From positions 65,188 through 129,187 of the forward strand of contig JAEWTW010000030.1 of NCBI GenBank assembly GCA_023397655.1: a stretch of DNA of 64,000 bases, given 5' to 3'. Made by a program: the position numbers and the translations under genes. A model generated the notes under the pieces. That model had not been told where the DNA came from. It did not search any database and was given only the letters and a program-made list of their open reading frames with translations. Origin of the DNA: Bacillota bacterium. GTDB lineage: Bacteria; Bacillota; Clostridia; Christensenellales; SZUA-584. Below, piece after piece: positions 1-9,066 of the stretch; within the stretch, counting starts at the first letter, position 1; every line of letters starts with the position of its first letter.

Positions 1-2697
1 GTTGTCGCCTTCCACGATGATATCGCCGTAAGCCTTGCCGGACAAGTCTTCGATGCTGCCTGTCAGTTTAGCCCCAATGCCGTTGCCCAGCGCCATTTTG
101 GCCACCGCAGCGAGCACACCGCCGCGCTCCACGGCATATGCAGCGCGAATATTGCCACTCTGGATATAGTGATAGACTTTTGTATAGGCCTGTTTAAGCG
201 CCGCGAAATCGGGGATGCCATTGGCTGCGCAAGCGGTGCGTACGCGGTAGATGCGGCTGCCCGCGTGCTTGAACTCGGGGGAGACGATTTTGCCCGCGTC
301 CTCACAGCACAGCGCGAAACTCACCAATGTGGGCGGAACGTGGATATCCTCGAACGAACCGGACATGGAATCCTTGCCGCCGATAGCCGGTGTCTGCATG
401 CTGCGCTGCGCCCACCACGCGCCGAGCAGCGCAGCAAGCGGTTCGCCCCAAACACCCGGTGTGGTCATGCGCCGGAAGTATTCCTGCAGCGTGAGCCATG
501 CGCGCCGCGTGTCGCCGCCCGAAGCGGCCAGTTTGGCGAGCGACAGCACCACCGAATACATGGCACCGAGAAACGGGTTTTTCTCCATCAGGCAGGGATC
601 GTATCCCCAAGACATCAGCGACGCGGTATCACATTCGCCGTCCGCTACGATTTTGGCCGCCATGGCCTGCGCGGGCGTCAGCTGTGACGCGCCGCCCAGC
701 GGCATATTGACGGTGGACGCGCCGATGGTGGAGTCGAACATCTCGATCAGGCCCTTTTTGGAGCAGATGTTGAGGTCGGCCAGCATCGCGGTCAAGCGTT
801 CAGCGAGACTGCCGGTGAACGGTTCGTCGAACAGGCCGTCTGCGGAAAGGCCGGAGACGTGCGCCTGCGCCGTGGCTGTCGCACCGTTGGTGTCAAGGAA
901 CGCGCGCAGGATGGACACGATGGGCTGACCGCGCCAGTACAGCTCCATGCGGCCAGCGTCGGTGACGTCCGCCACGTGCGCGGCGTGCAGGTTTTCTGCC
1001 GCCGCCAGTGCAAGCACTGTGGATAAATGCTTCTTATCGATGACGATGGCCATGCGCTCCTGGCTTTCGGAGATGGCCAGTTCCACGCCGGACAGGCCCT
1101 CGTATTTCTTACGGACGAGGTCGAGGTTGACGCGCACACCGTCTGACAGCTCGCCGATGGCGACACACACGCCGCCTGCGCCGAAGTCGTTACAGCGCTT
1201 CACCAGCGAGGAAAACGCCTTGTTGCGGAACAGCCGCTGCAGCTTGCGCTCGGTTAAGGGGTTACCCTTCTGCACCTCGGCGCCGCAGGTATCGATGGAA
1301 GAAACATCGTGCGCTTTGGAGGAGCCTGTCGCGCCGCCGCAACCGTCGCGTCCCGTCGCGCCGCCCAGCAGCAGTATGATGTCGCCCGGCTGGGGCGTTT
1401 CACGGACGACGTTTTCAGCCGGGGCCGCGCCCACCACCGCGCCGATCTCCATGCGCTTGGCCTTGTAGCCCGGATGGTATATTTCGTCCACCAGTCCCGT
1501 GGCGAGGCCGATCTGGTTGCCGTAGGAGGAGTAGCCGTGCGCCGCTTCGCGGCAAATTTTGCGCTGGGGCAGCTTGCCGGGCATGGTATCCGATATGGAT
1601 TCGCGCGGGTCGCCGCTGCCGGTGACGCGCATCGCGTGGTAAACGTAGGAGCGGCCGGACAACGGGTCGCGGATAGCGCCGCCGAGACAGGTGGCCGCGC
1701 CGCCGAACGGCTCGATCTCCGTCGGATGGTTGTGCGTTTCGTTCTTGAACATCACGAGGTAGTCGCGTTCCTGCCCGTCCACCTTCACCTTTTGGCGGAT
1801 GGAACAGGCGTTGATCTCCTCTGAGTCGTCGAGGTCGGGCAGACCTGCGCGTTTGGCCTCTTTTGCGTACAGCGTGGCGATATCCATCAGGCAGATGTCC
1901 TTTTGCTTATCGCCGTATAACGCTTTGCGGGCTTTGAGGTATTCTTCGTAGACGGACTTTGCGTCCTGCGCGGAATCGTCGAAGGTGACATCCGTCAGCT
2001 TGGTGAGGAACGTGGTGTGGCGGCAATGATCCGACCAGTAGGTGTCGATCACGCGCAGCTCGGCCAGCGTGGGGTCGCGCTGCTCGTCGTCCCGGAAATA
2101 GCGCTGGACGAAGATGATATCTTCGAAGCTCATCGCGAGGCCGTATTCGGAACGCAAGGCTTTCAGGCTGTCGCTGTCCAGCTGGACGAAACCCGTCAGC
2201 ACCGGCACGTTCTCCGGCTCGGGCAGCGCGTCTGCCAGCGTTTCTGGCAGCTCTGTGGAGGCTTCGCGCGAGTCCACCGGATTGATCACGTACTTTTTGA
2301 TGTCCGCGGCATCGCTGTCGCCGATTCCTGTGAGTATATAAACGGTTGCGCACTTGACTGCGGGGCGCTGCCGGCACGCGAGCTCGGTACACTGCGCCGC
2401 GCTGTCTGCGCGCTGGTCGTACTGGCCGGGCAAGTATTCCACAGCGAACGCGGTATCGCCCGCAGCGGTGGGATAGCTGCCGTGATAAACGGTATCCACA
2501 GCCGGCTCGGAGAATACGGAAGCGACGGCGGCTTCAAAAACCGATTCACTGAGGCCTTCGATGTCGTATCGGATGAGCAGGCGGACGCTTTTCAGCCCCG
2601 TTTTGCCCAGCGTGCTCCGAAAGTCGGACAGCGCTTTTTTGGCCGCGATATCGAACCCCGGTTTCTTTTCCACATAGATGCGTCTGACCTGCGCCAT
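1..2697 (-). CDS. purL: Phosphoribosylformylglycinamidine synthase, single-chain clade II type (partial)
   Basis: Catalyses the ATP- and glutamine-dependent conversion of FGAR to FGAM, the fourth step of purine synthesis, in the cytoplasm. The ATG at 2697 opens a frame that stays open to base 1, giving 899 codons; the C-terminal part, where this single-chain form carries its glutaminase domain, lies outside the window. Visible hallmarks are DTYWSDHCRHTTF, NETHNHPTEIEPFGGAATC and GGATGRDGCGGATGSS, all typical of the FGAM synthase core. The long N-terminal region and full-length layout fit the clade II enzyme of clostridia rather than the short PurL of PurS/PurQ/PurL. An AAGGAG ribosome site lies 8 nt before the ATG. 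Transcribed away from remB-gyrB. Confidence 0.93.
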   Translation of the reverse strand, partial: MAQVRRIYVEKKPGFDIAAKKALSDFRSTLGKTGLKSVRLLIRYDIEGLSESVFEAAVASVFSEPAVDTVYHGSYPTAAGDTAFAVEYLPGQYDQRADSAAQCTELACRQRPAVKCATVYILTGIGDSDAADIKKYVINPVDSREASTELPETLADALPEPENVPVLTGFVQLDSDSLKALRSEYGLAMSFEDIIFVQRYFRDDEQRDPTLAELRVIDTYWSDHCRHTTFLTKLTDVTFDDSAQDAKSVYEEYLKARKALYGDKQKDICLMDIATLYAKEAKRAGLPDLDDSEEINACSIRQKVKVDGQERDYLVMFKNETHNHPTEIEPFGGAATCLGGAIRDPLSGRSYVYHAMRVTGSGDPRESISDTMPGKLPQRKICREAAHGYSSYGNQIGLATGLVDEIYHPGYKAKRMEIGAVVGAAPAENVVRETPQPGDIILLLGGATGRDGCGGATGSSKAHDVSSIDTCGAEVQKGNPLTERKLQRLFRNKAFSSLVKRCNDFGAGGVCVAIGELSDGVRVNLDLVRKKYEGLSGVELAISESQERMAIVIDKKHLSTVLALAAAENLHAAHVADVTDAGRMELYWRGQPIVSILRAFLDTNGATATAQAHVSGLSADGLFDEPFTGSLAERLTAMLADLNICSKKGLIEMFDSTIGASTVNMPLGGASQLTPAQAMAAKIVADGECDTASLMSWGYDPCLMEKNPFLGAMYSVVLSLAKLAASGGDTRRAWLTLQEYFRRMTTPGVWGEPLAALLGAWWAQRSMQTPAIGGKDSMSGSFEDIHVPPTLVSFALCCEDAGKIVSPEFKHAGSRIYRVRTACAANGIPDFAALKQAYTKVYHYIQSGNIRAAYAVERGGVLAAVAKMALGNGIGAKLTGSIEDLSGKAYGDIIVEGDN

Positions 2698-2741
2698 GAT
2701 GACTGTCTCCTTCAAATAAACTTAAAACTTCATGATGTTTC

Positions 2742-2770
2742 AGTATAGCGGTTTTTTGGGGTGCGCGCAA
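2742..2770 (-). promoter_or_regulatory. Sigma-70-type promoter of purL
   Basis: On the minus strand, TTGCGC (2765-2770) and TATACT (2742-2747) are separated by 17 nt and lie 45 nt before the purL ATG. The rest of the gap up to 3080 is AT-rich and holds no other gene that I can support. Confidence 0.55.
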
Positions 2771-3017
2771 CAGTACGAAGAGTAAAATACGAACAATATA
2801 TCAATGATATGAAATAATATACGGATATATAATGGAATTGGGATTGATCAGGCCATAACGAGATGCAAAAAGGGACGAAATGCCGTTGCCGGGCGTGCGT
2901 ATCGGGCTGACTTAAGGTAAGAAGGGTATGCGGAGAGAAAGCAGCGTTTTATGTTTGAAAGAAACATGGGGTTTTGTATCAAATAAACACTTTGCTCTTT
3001 TAATCTGAAGGAATTTC

Positions 3018-3044
3018 GTCTATAATATATATTATATTGTAGAC
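3018..3044. repeat. AT-rich imperfect inverted repeat before remB-gyrBA
   Basis: The arms GTCTA (3018-3022) and TAGAC (3040-3044) enclose an almost pure AT core that contains TATAAT at 3021-3026. It may be a -10 region with an overlapping operator, or only AT-rich DNA. No good -35 box was found at the right distance. Confidence 0.3.
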
Positions 3045-3080
3045 AATTTACCAACTGCTTAATGACAAGGAGAAATTCAC

Positions 3081-3326
3081 GTGCTGCATATTGGCAAGGA
3101 TGCAATGGTGCCTCTGAAGGATGTCATACTGATCCTCGACTATAAAGAGGCCATGACCAACGACGACACCCATAACTTTCTGAAAAAGCTGGGCGACACC
3201 GCCCATAACATCTACCTTGATGAGGTGGGCATCAAATCCGTGGTGGTCGCGCGCTTTCTGGAGAAGTATTTTATTTATTATTCCCCGATATCGTCCGCCA
3301 CGCTGTATAAACGGTCTAAAATTTAA
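3081..3326 (+). CDS. remB: RemB/YaaB-like DUF370 protein
   Basis: An 81-residue protein of the DUF370 family, which includes RemA and YaaB (RemB) of Bacillus. RemA is a DNA-binding regulator of matrix genes; the role of RemB is less clear. The start is GTG, with AAGGAG 9 nt upstream. The family pattern is seen in the ILILDYKEAM segment and the C-terminal YYSPISSATLYKR. In Bacillus and many clostridia this gene sits between recF and gyrB. Here it is directly before gyrB but no recF precedes it, since the upstream neighbour is the divergent purL. It is likely co-transcribed with gyrB and gyrA. Confidence 0.85.
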   Translation: MLHIGKDAMVPLKDVILILDYKEAMTNDDTHNFLKKLGDTAHNIYLDEVGIKSVVVARFLEKYFIYYSPISSATLYKRSKI

Positions 3327-3357
3327 AGTTTTATAGATTGAGTCAAAGGAGACAACA

Positions 3358-5268
3358 ATGACAAACGACATTACGAACAGCTGCTACGACGCGTCGCAGA
3401 TTCAGGTGCTGGAGGGCCTTGAACCTGTACGCAAGCGGCCGGGCATGTACATCGGGTCCACCGACGTGCGCGGGCTGCATCATCTGGTCTACGAGATCGT
3501 GGACAATTCCATCGACGAGGCGATGGCGGGTTACTGCGACCACATCACCGTGACGCTGCGCAAGGATGGCGGAGCCTGCATTGAGGATAACGGGCGCGGC
3601 ATACCCGTGGGCATACAGCAGCAGACGGGTAAGTCCGCATTGGAAGTGGCTCTCACAATACTGCATGCGGGCGGCAAATTCGGCGGAGAGGGCTATAAGG
3701 TATCCGGCGGACTGCACGGCGTGGGTTTGTCGGTGGTGAACGCGCTGTCCGAACGGCTCGTCGCGACGGTGTGCCGCGAGGGGCAGGAGTTTGAGATGGC
3801 TTTTACGCGCGGCGAGCCGCAAGGCGAGATCTGTGTGAAGCGCGTCGCCGAGGGGACGGGCACCACCGTCTGCTTCTGGCCGGACCCGGAGATATTTGAA
3901 ACGGTGGAGTTTATTTACGATACGCTGAAGACGCGTCTGCGGGAACTGGCGTTTCTCAACAAGGGGCTGCGCATCTGCCTCGTTGACGAGCGCACCGACC
4001 AGCAGAGCGATTACTGCTTTGAGGGCGGTATCGTGCAGTTCGTGAGCTATCTCAACAAGAGCAAGACGTCGCTGCACCCGCAGCCTATCTATTTCTCCGT
4101 TGAGAACGATTCGGCCAGCGTAGAGATCGCGATGCAGTACAACGACTCGTACAACGAGAACATATTCACCTACGCCAACAACATCCCCACGCACGAGGGC
4201 GGCACGCATCTGATGGGCTTCAAGTCTGGCCTAACCCGCGTGATGAACGACTATGCGCGGCGGTTTAACCTGATCAAGGATAAGGATGTAAACCTGTCCG
4301 GCGAGGATATCCGCGAGGGGCTGACGGCCATCATCAGCGTGAAGATACGCGAGCCGCAGTTTGAGGGGCAGACCAAGACCAAGCTCGGTAACAGCGAGGT
4401 ACGCCCCATGGTGGACGGCGCGCTCGGCTCGGAGCTCAAAGCTTTTCTGGAAGAGAACCCGGCAGTGGCGCGAGAGATACTCAGCAAATGTCTGGTGGCG
4501 CAGCATGCGCGCGAAGCCGCCAGAAAGGCGCGCGAGCTCACAAGGCGCAAGTCCGTACTGGAGAGCACGACGCTGCCCGGCAAGCTGGCCGATTGCAGCG
4601 AACGAGACGCGAGCTTGTGCGAGATATTTATCGTGGAGGGCGACAGCGCGGGCGGCAGCGCCAAGCAGGGCCGTGACCGCCGCTTTCAGGCGATACTCCC
4701 GCTGCGCGGCAAGATACTGAACGTGGAGAAGACGCGGCAGGACCGGGCGCTGGCGAACGCGGAAATACGCGCGATGGCGACGGCTTTCGGCGCGGGCATC
4801 GGCGAGGACTTTGACGTGGAGAAGCTGCGTTACAACCGCATCATCTGCATGACGGATGCCGACGTGGACGGCAGCCACATCCGCATCCTTCTGCTGACGT
4901 TCTTCTACCGCTACATGCGGCAACTGATCGAATCCGGCCATGTGTATATCGCACAGCCGCCGCTGTATAAGGTGTCCAAGAACAAGACGGAAAGGTACCT
5001 CTACAGCGATGAGGCGCTGGAACAGTATCTGGCGGAGATCGGCAAGGACGGCATATCGATACAGCGGTACAAAGGCCTCGGCGAGATGAACCCGGATCAG
5101 CTGTGGGAAACGACGATGGACCCGGAGAACCGGACGCTGCTGCAGGTGTCGCTGGAGAACGCGATTGAAGCCGAAGAGACATTCACGATACTAATGGGCG
5201 ATGCGGTGGAGCCGCGGCGCGAGTTTATCGAGCAGAACGCCAAGCTGGTCGTGAATCTGGACATTTAA
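3358..5268 (+). CDS. gyrB: DNA gyrase subunit B
   Basis: ATPase subunit of DNA gyrase (GyrA2GyrB2), which introduces negative supercoils. At 636 residues it has the usual length for Gram-positive GyrB. The GHKL ATPase part shows EIVDNSIDEAMAGYC, IEDNGRGIPVG and the ATP lid GGKFGGEGYKVSGGLHGVG. The Toprim region shows EGDSAGGSAKQGRDR, PLRGKILNVEK and the metal-binding DADVDGSHI. The tail RYKGLGEMNPDQLWETTMDP is canonical. AAAGGAG lies upstream of the ATG. The stop is 12 nt before the gyrA start used here, so the two subunits are translated from one message. Confidence 0.98.
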   Translation: MTNDITNSCYDASQIQVLEGLEPVRKRPGMYIGSTDVRGLHHLVYEIVDNSIDEAMAGYCDHITVTLRKDGGACIEDNGRGIPVGIQQQTGKSALEVALTILHAGGKFGGEGYKVSGGLHGVGLSVVNALSERLVATVCREGQEFEMAFTRGEPQGEICVKRVAEGTGTTVCFWPDPEIFETVEFIYDTLKTRLRELAFLNKGLRICLVDERTDQQSDYCFEGGIVQFVSYLNKSKTSLHPQPIYFSVENDSASVEIAMQYNDSYNENIFTYANNIPTHEGGTHLMGFKSGLTRVMNDYARRFNLIKDKDVNLSGEDIREGLTAIISVKIREPQFEGQTKTKLGNSEVRPMVDGALGSELKAFLEENPAVAREILSKCLVAQHAREAARKARELTRRKSVLESTTLPGKLADCSERDASLCEIFIVEGDSAGGSAKQGRDRRFQAILPLRGKILNVEKTRQDRALANAEIRAMATAFGAGIGEDFDVEKLRYNRIICMTDADVDGSHIRILLLTFFYRYMRQLIESGHVYIAQPPLYKVSKNKTERYLYSDEALEQYLAEIGKDGISIQRYKGLGEMNPDQLWETTMDPENRTLLQVSLENAIEAEETFTILMGDAVEPRREFIEQNAKLVVNLDI

Positions 5269-5280
5269 GGGGTGAGCATT

Positions 5281-7758
5281 TTGGACGAGAACAGAAAGGC
5301 AATAATGCCTGTCGACATAGAGAAGGAGATGAAGACGTCGTTCATCTCGTACGCGATGGCCGTCATCATCAACCGCGCGCTGCCCGATGTGCGCGACGGG
5401 TTGAAGCCGGTGCACCGCCGCATATTGTATTCGATGAGCGAACTGGGGCTTTCCCCCGACAAGCCGTTCCGTAAGAGCGCGCGTATCGTCGGCGATGTGC
5501 TGGGTAAGTATCACCCGCACGGCGATTCATCCGTTTATATGGCGATGGTGCGGCTGGCACAGGATTTTTCTACCCGGCACCTGCTGGTGTCCGGCCACGG
5601 CAACTTCGGCAGCGTGGACGGCGACGCCCCCGCGGCAATGCGTTATACCGAGGCCAAGATGTCGCCCATGGCGATGGAGCTGCTGCGCGATATCGACAAG
5701 GACACGGTGGATTTCTACCCCAACTTTGACGAGACGCTGATGCAGCCGCAGGTGATGCCCAGTAAGTTTCCCAACCTGTTGGTGAACGGCACGGGCGGCA
5801 TCGCGGTGGGCATGGCCACCAACATACCGCCGCATAACCTCGCGGAGACGATCAATGCGACGATACAGCTGATCGACGATCCGGAATCCACGGTGGACGA
5901 CCTGATGCAGCACGTGAAGGGGCCCGACTTTCCGACGGGCGGCATCGTGATGGGCATGGCGGGCATCTACCAGGCGTACCGCACGGGGCGCGGCAAGATT
6001 GTGACGCGGGCAAAGGCGGAGATCGAGGAGTTTAAGGCGGGGCGGCAGCGCATCATCGTCACCGAGATACCGTATCAGGTGAACAAGGCGGCGCTGATCA
6101 TGCGTATCGCGGAGCTGGTGACGGAGAAGGTGATCGAAGGCATCTCCGATATCCGCGACGAGAGCGACAAGAGCGGCATGCGCATCGTGATCGAGCTGAA
6201 GAAGGATGTTAACCCCAATGTGATACTGAACAGGCTGTACAAGCACACGCAGATGCAGGACACGTTCGGCGTGATCATGCTGGCGCTGGTGGACGGCGAA
6301 CCGCGCGTGCTGAACCTAAAGGAAATACTCCATTACTATATTGAACACCAGAAGGACGTGATCGTCCGCCGGACGAAGTTCGAGCTGGAACGGGCGGAAG
6401 CGCGCGCGCACATACTGGAAGGCCTGATCATCGCGCTCGATAACATCGACGAGATCGTGGAGCTGATCAAGAAATCGCCCGACGTGCCGACCGCCAGAGA
6501 CGGTTTGATGACGCGGTTCGGGCTGTCTGACAAGCAGGCGCAGGCGATACTGGAGATGCGGCTGCAGCGCTTGACCGGTCTCGAACGCGACAAGATCATT
6601 GCGGAGTATGAGAAGCTGGTGGAGCGTATCGCATACCTGAAAAAGATATTGGAGACGCCTCAGATGGTGCTGGACATCATCAAGGAGGAGATGACGGAGA
6701 TCCGAGACAAGTACGCTGACGCGCGCCGCACCGAGATTACGTTCTCCGCTGACGACATCGACCTCGATGAGCTGATACAGGAGGAGGAGATGGTGGTGAC
6801 GCTGACGCACTTCGGGTACGTCAAGCGCATCAGCTCCAGCGCGTACCGTGCGCAGAAGCGCGGCGGTAAGGGCGTAACCGGCCTGACAGCAAGGGAGGAA
6901 GACTTCGCGGAGCATGTGATGGTGACGTCCACGCACAGCAACCTGCTGTTCTTCACCAACCAGGGCCGCGTGTATCGGCGCAAGTGCTACGAGCTGCCTG
7001 AGACGGGGCGGCAGGCGAAGGGCACGGCGATCGTGAACCTGCTCAATCTGGACGGCGGCGAAAAGGTGTCGGCCGTGTTCCCGGTGACGGATTTCGGCGG
7101 CGACACGATGCTGGTGATCGCGACCAGGGACGGTTACATCAAGAAGACGCTGGCGTCCGAGTTCGGCAACATCCGCCAGAACGGCCTGATTGCGATCGGT
7201 TTGCGCGAGGGCGATGAGCTGATCGGTGTGCTGGAGACCAGCGGCACGGACGAGCTGATACTGGGCACGGCGCAGGGCATGTCCATCATGTTCTCTGAGG
7301 AGGATGTGCGCGACATGGGCCGTACCGCGATGGGCGTGAAGGCGGCGGCGCTGCGCGAGGGCGACCGCGTCGTGGGCATCGACATCGTGCGCGAGGGCGG
7401 CGATGTGCTGGTGATATCCGAGAACGGTTACGGCAAGCGCACCCCGCTGACGGAGTATAAAATACAGCGGCGCGGCGGCATCGGCATTAAGACGCTGAAC
7501 GTGACGGACAAGACGGGCGATATGTGCGCGCTCAACGTGGTGGACGGCACCGAGGACATCATGCTGATCAACGATGGTGGCGTCATCATCCGCACGCGCG
7601 TGCCCGAGATATCCGTGTACGGGCGCGACACGCAAGGGGTGCGGCTGATGAGCATTGGCGAGGATTCCCGCGTGGTGTCGGTGGCGTTGGCGCCGCCGGA
7701 CGAGGGCGAAGAGGAAGCCGCCGAGGAGGCGCCCGTGGAGAGCACAGAGCAGCAATAA
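5281..7758 (+). CDS. gyrA: DNA gyrase subunit A
   Basis: DNA-cleaving subunit of gyrase. I chose the TTG at 5281 because AAGGGG, which begins within the gyrB stop, lies 8 nt before it; the in-frame GTG at 5272 has no ribosome site. With this start the catalytic tyrosine (AAMRYTEAK) falls at residue 122 and the QRDR serine at 83, the same as E. coli numbering. The C-terminal propeller carries GyrA-box-like QKRGGKG and QRRGGIG, followed by an acidic tail of about 20 residues. Residue 87, usually Asp or Glu in the quinolone-binding helix, is Met (HGDSSVYM). Ends the remB-gyrB-gyrA unit. Confidence 0.97.
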   Translation: MDENRKAIMPVDIEKEMKTSFISYAMAVIINRALPDVRDGLKPVHRRILYSMSELGLSPDKPFRKSARIVGDVLGKYHPHGDSSVYMAMVRLAQDFSTRHLLVSGHGNFGSVDGDAPAAMRYTEAKMSPMAMELLRDIDKDTVDFYPNFDETLMQPQVMPSKFPNLLVNGTGGIAVGMATNIPPHNLAETINATIQLIDDPESTVDDLMQHVKGPDFPTGGIVMGMAGIYQAYRTGRGKIVTRAKAEIEEFKAGRQRIIVTEIPYQVNKAALIMRIAELVTEKVIEGISDIRDESDKSGMRIVIELKKDVNPNVILNRLYKHTQMQDTFGVIMLALVDGEPRVLNLKEILHYYIEHQKDVIVRRTKFELERAEARAHILEGLIIALDNIDEIVELIKKSPDVPTARDGLMTRFGLSDKQAQAILEMRLQRLTGLERDKIIAEYEKLVERIAYLKKILETPQMVLDIIKEEMTEIRDKYADARRTEITFSADDIDLDELIQEEEMVVTLTHFGYVKRISSSAYRAQKRGGKGVTGLTAREEDFAEHVMVTSTHSNLLFFTNQGRVYRRKCYELPETGRQAKGTAIVNLLNLDGGEKVSAVFPVTDFGGDTMLVIATRDGYIKKTLASEFGNIRQNGLIAIGLREGDELIGVLETSGTDELILGTAQGMSIMFSEEDVRDMGRTAMGVKAAALREGDRVVGIDIVREGGDVLVISENGYGKRTPLTEYKIQRRGGIGIKTLNVTDKTGDMCALNVVDGTEDIMLINDGGVIIRTRVPEISVYGRDTQGVRLMSIGEDSRVVSVALAPPDEGEEEAAEEAPVESTEQQ

Positions 7759-8006
7759 GGCCGGCTTGCAATAAATTTGCCGGTGCTGGGATAAAATGTG
7801 GATAACCCTCTGAATGTGAGGAAGGAATACAATATTTTTTATGGTGTATTGCTTTATTATACCATATGTTGTACAATGCGAGCTAGGCAGGGGCGGCATG
7901 TGTATATGCAACGCCATGAGGTCAAAATGCGTATTCCTTCATTATAGTCGATTTGCGCGTAGAGGGGGACTTATAAGAAATTAGTTTGAAGGAATATGCC
8001 GCGATT

Positions 8007-8030
8007 CGGGGAGGCGATAAGCCTCCCCCG
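8007..8030 (+). terminator. GC-rich hairpin between gyrA and the solute-binding protein gene
   Basis: CGGGGAGGC, loop GATAA, then GCCTCCCCCG. Only a short T run (TTTC) follows, so termination is possible but weak. The rest of the 7759-8056 gap has no gene that I can support. Confidence 0.45.
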
Positions 8031-8056
8031 TTTCACTGACGGCAGGGGCAAAAGGT

Positions 8057-8935
8057 TTGAAATACAGAAAAAGACGTTTTCTGCTTCTCAAAAGAAAGCA
8101 TGTCAGGATCATCATCATCATATTGGCCGTGGTGCTCGCGGTGGCTGTGATCATTGCTGTGACGTCGAATAACCGCGTCCGCACTGTCAAACAGCATGCC
8201 ATTGAGGACATCGAGAAAAAGGGCGTGATCAGTATCGGTCTTCGGAGCGATATTGGCGCGCTTTGTACTTTCAACGAGGAAACAGGCGAATTTGAAGGGC
8301 TGGAGAAGGATGTGGCCGACGAGATTGTGAGCCGCCTTTTTCCCGACGGTATCGTGGTGGATTATGCCGTCGTGAACTCTGAAACCAAGGACGCGCAGCT
8401 GAAGCTGGGAAACATCGACATGGCGCTGGGGGCGTCGGTGGATGTGGATAAGAGCGGTATCGCATATTCGTCGCCTTATTTTGCAGATGCCAGCGCGCTG
8501 CTGGTTCAGGAAGGCGGCGTCAACAGCTCGGCCCAGCTGGATGGGAAGATTGTGGGTGTGGTGCAGGGATCGCTGGTGGCCAGAGACAGCGAGGACGATG
8601 AAGATGTCAGCGTGCTGCAGGAATATCTCATGAAGCAGGGCGTGAACATAACCGTCAAAAAATATGCGTCGTATCCAGAGGCCATTGAAGGCTTAAGAAG
8701 CAATAGCGTTGCGGCGGTGTGCGCCAGCGAAATCTACCTGAAGCTGTTTGGCATCAAGGGAATGCTGGTGCTGCCCGACCGGTTTTTGCCCAGCCGTTAC
8801 TGTGTGCAGGTACGCGAGGGCCAGAGCGCTTTCGCCGATGTGATAAGCGACAAGATTTCGGAGATGATAAAGGACGGTACGATGGATGCGCTGGCTGCGA
8901 AGTGGAAGCTGGTGGATTATTCGGCACTGGACTGA
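8057..8935 (+). CDS. Membrane-anchored family 3 solute-binding protein
   Basis: A 292-residue protein resembling the periplasmic-binding proteins of amino-acid ABC transporters (SBP_bac_3). The basic start KYRKRRFLLLKRKH is followed by one hydrophobic segment (about residues 18-35) with no lipobox cysteine, so it is probably an uncleaved anchor or a signal peptide. The binding fold is suggested by VISIGLRSDIGALC, FEGLEKDVADEIVSRLFPD, NIDMALGASVDVDKS and SSPYFADASALLVQ. The start is TTG at 8057, with AGGGGC upstream. No permease or ATPase gene is adjacent, so it is an orphan that may serve a transporter elsewhere or act as a sensor. Ligand unknown. Confidence 0.75.
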   Translation: MKYRKRRFLLLKRKHVRIIIIILAVVLAVAVIIAVTSNNRVRTVKQHAIEDIEKKGVISIGLRSDIGALCTFNEETGEFEGLEKDVADEIVSRLFPDGIVVDYAVVNSETKDAQLKLGNIDMALGASVDVDKSGIAYSSPYFADASALLVQEGGVNSSAQLDGKIVGVVQGSLVARDSEDDEDVSVLQEYLMKQGVNITVKKYASYPEAIEGLRSNSVAAVCASEIYLKLFGIKGMLVLPDRFLPSRYCVQVREGQSAFADVISDKISEMIKDGTMDALAAKWKLVDYSALD

Positions 8936-9066
8936 CAGTGTAAAATTCGTGTGCCGGAAAGGCTTTGCTTTTACGGCGCACACCTTGCGGCTTTGCGAAG
9001 TTTAGAGCGCATTTTTGCGCGAGGAAAGAGGCGTAAACGAACAAAGCTGAAAAAACCGGAGGTTTT

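Noticed and set aside
2848..3105. 85-codon minus-strand frame between purL and remB
   Set aside because: Lies over the remB promoter and start; no ribosome site, no motif.
6316..7917. 533-codon open frame antisense to gyrA
   Set aside because: His/Arg/Leu-rich shadow of the GC-rich gyrA codons; no ribosome site and no recognisable motif.
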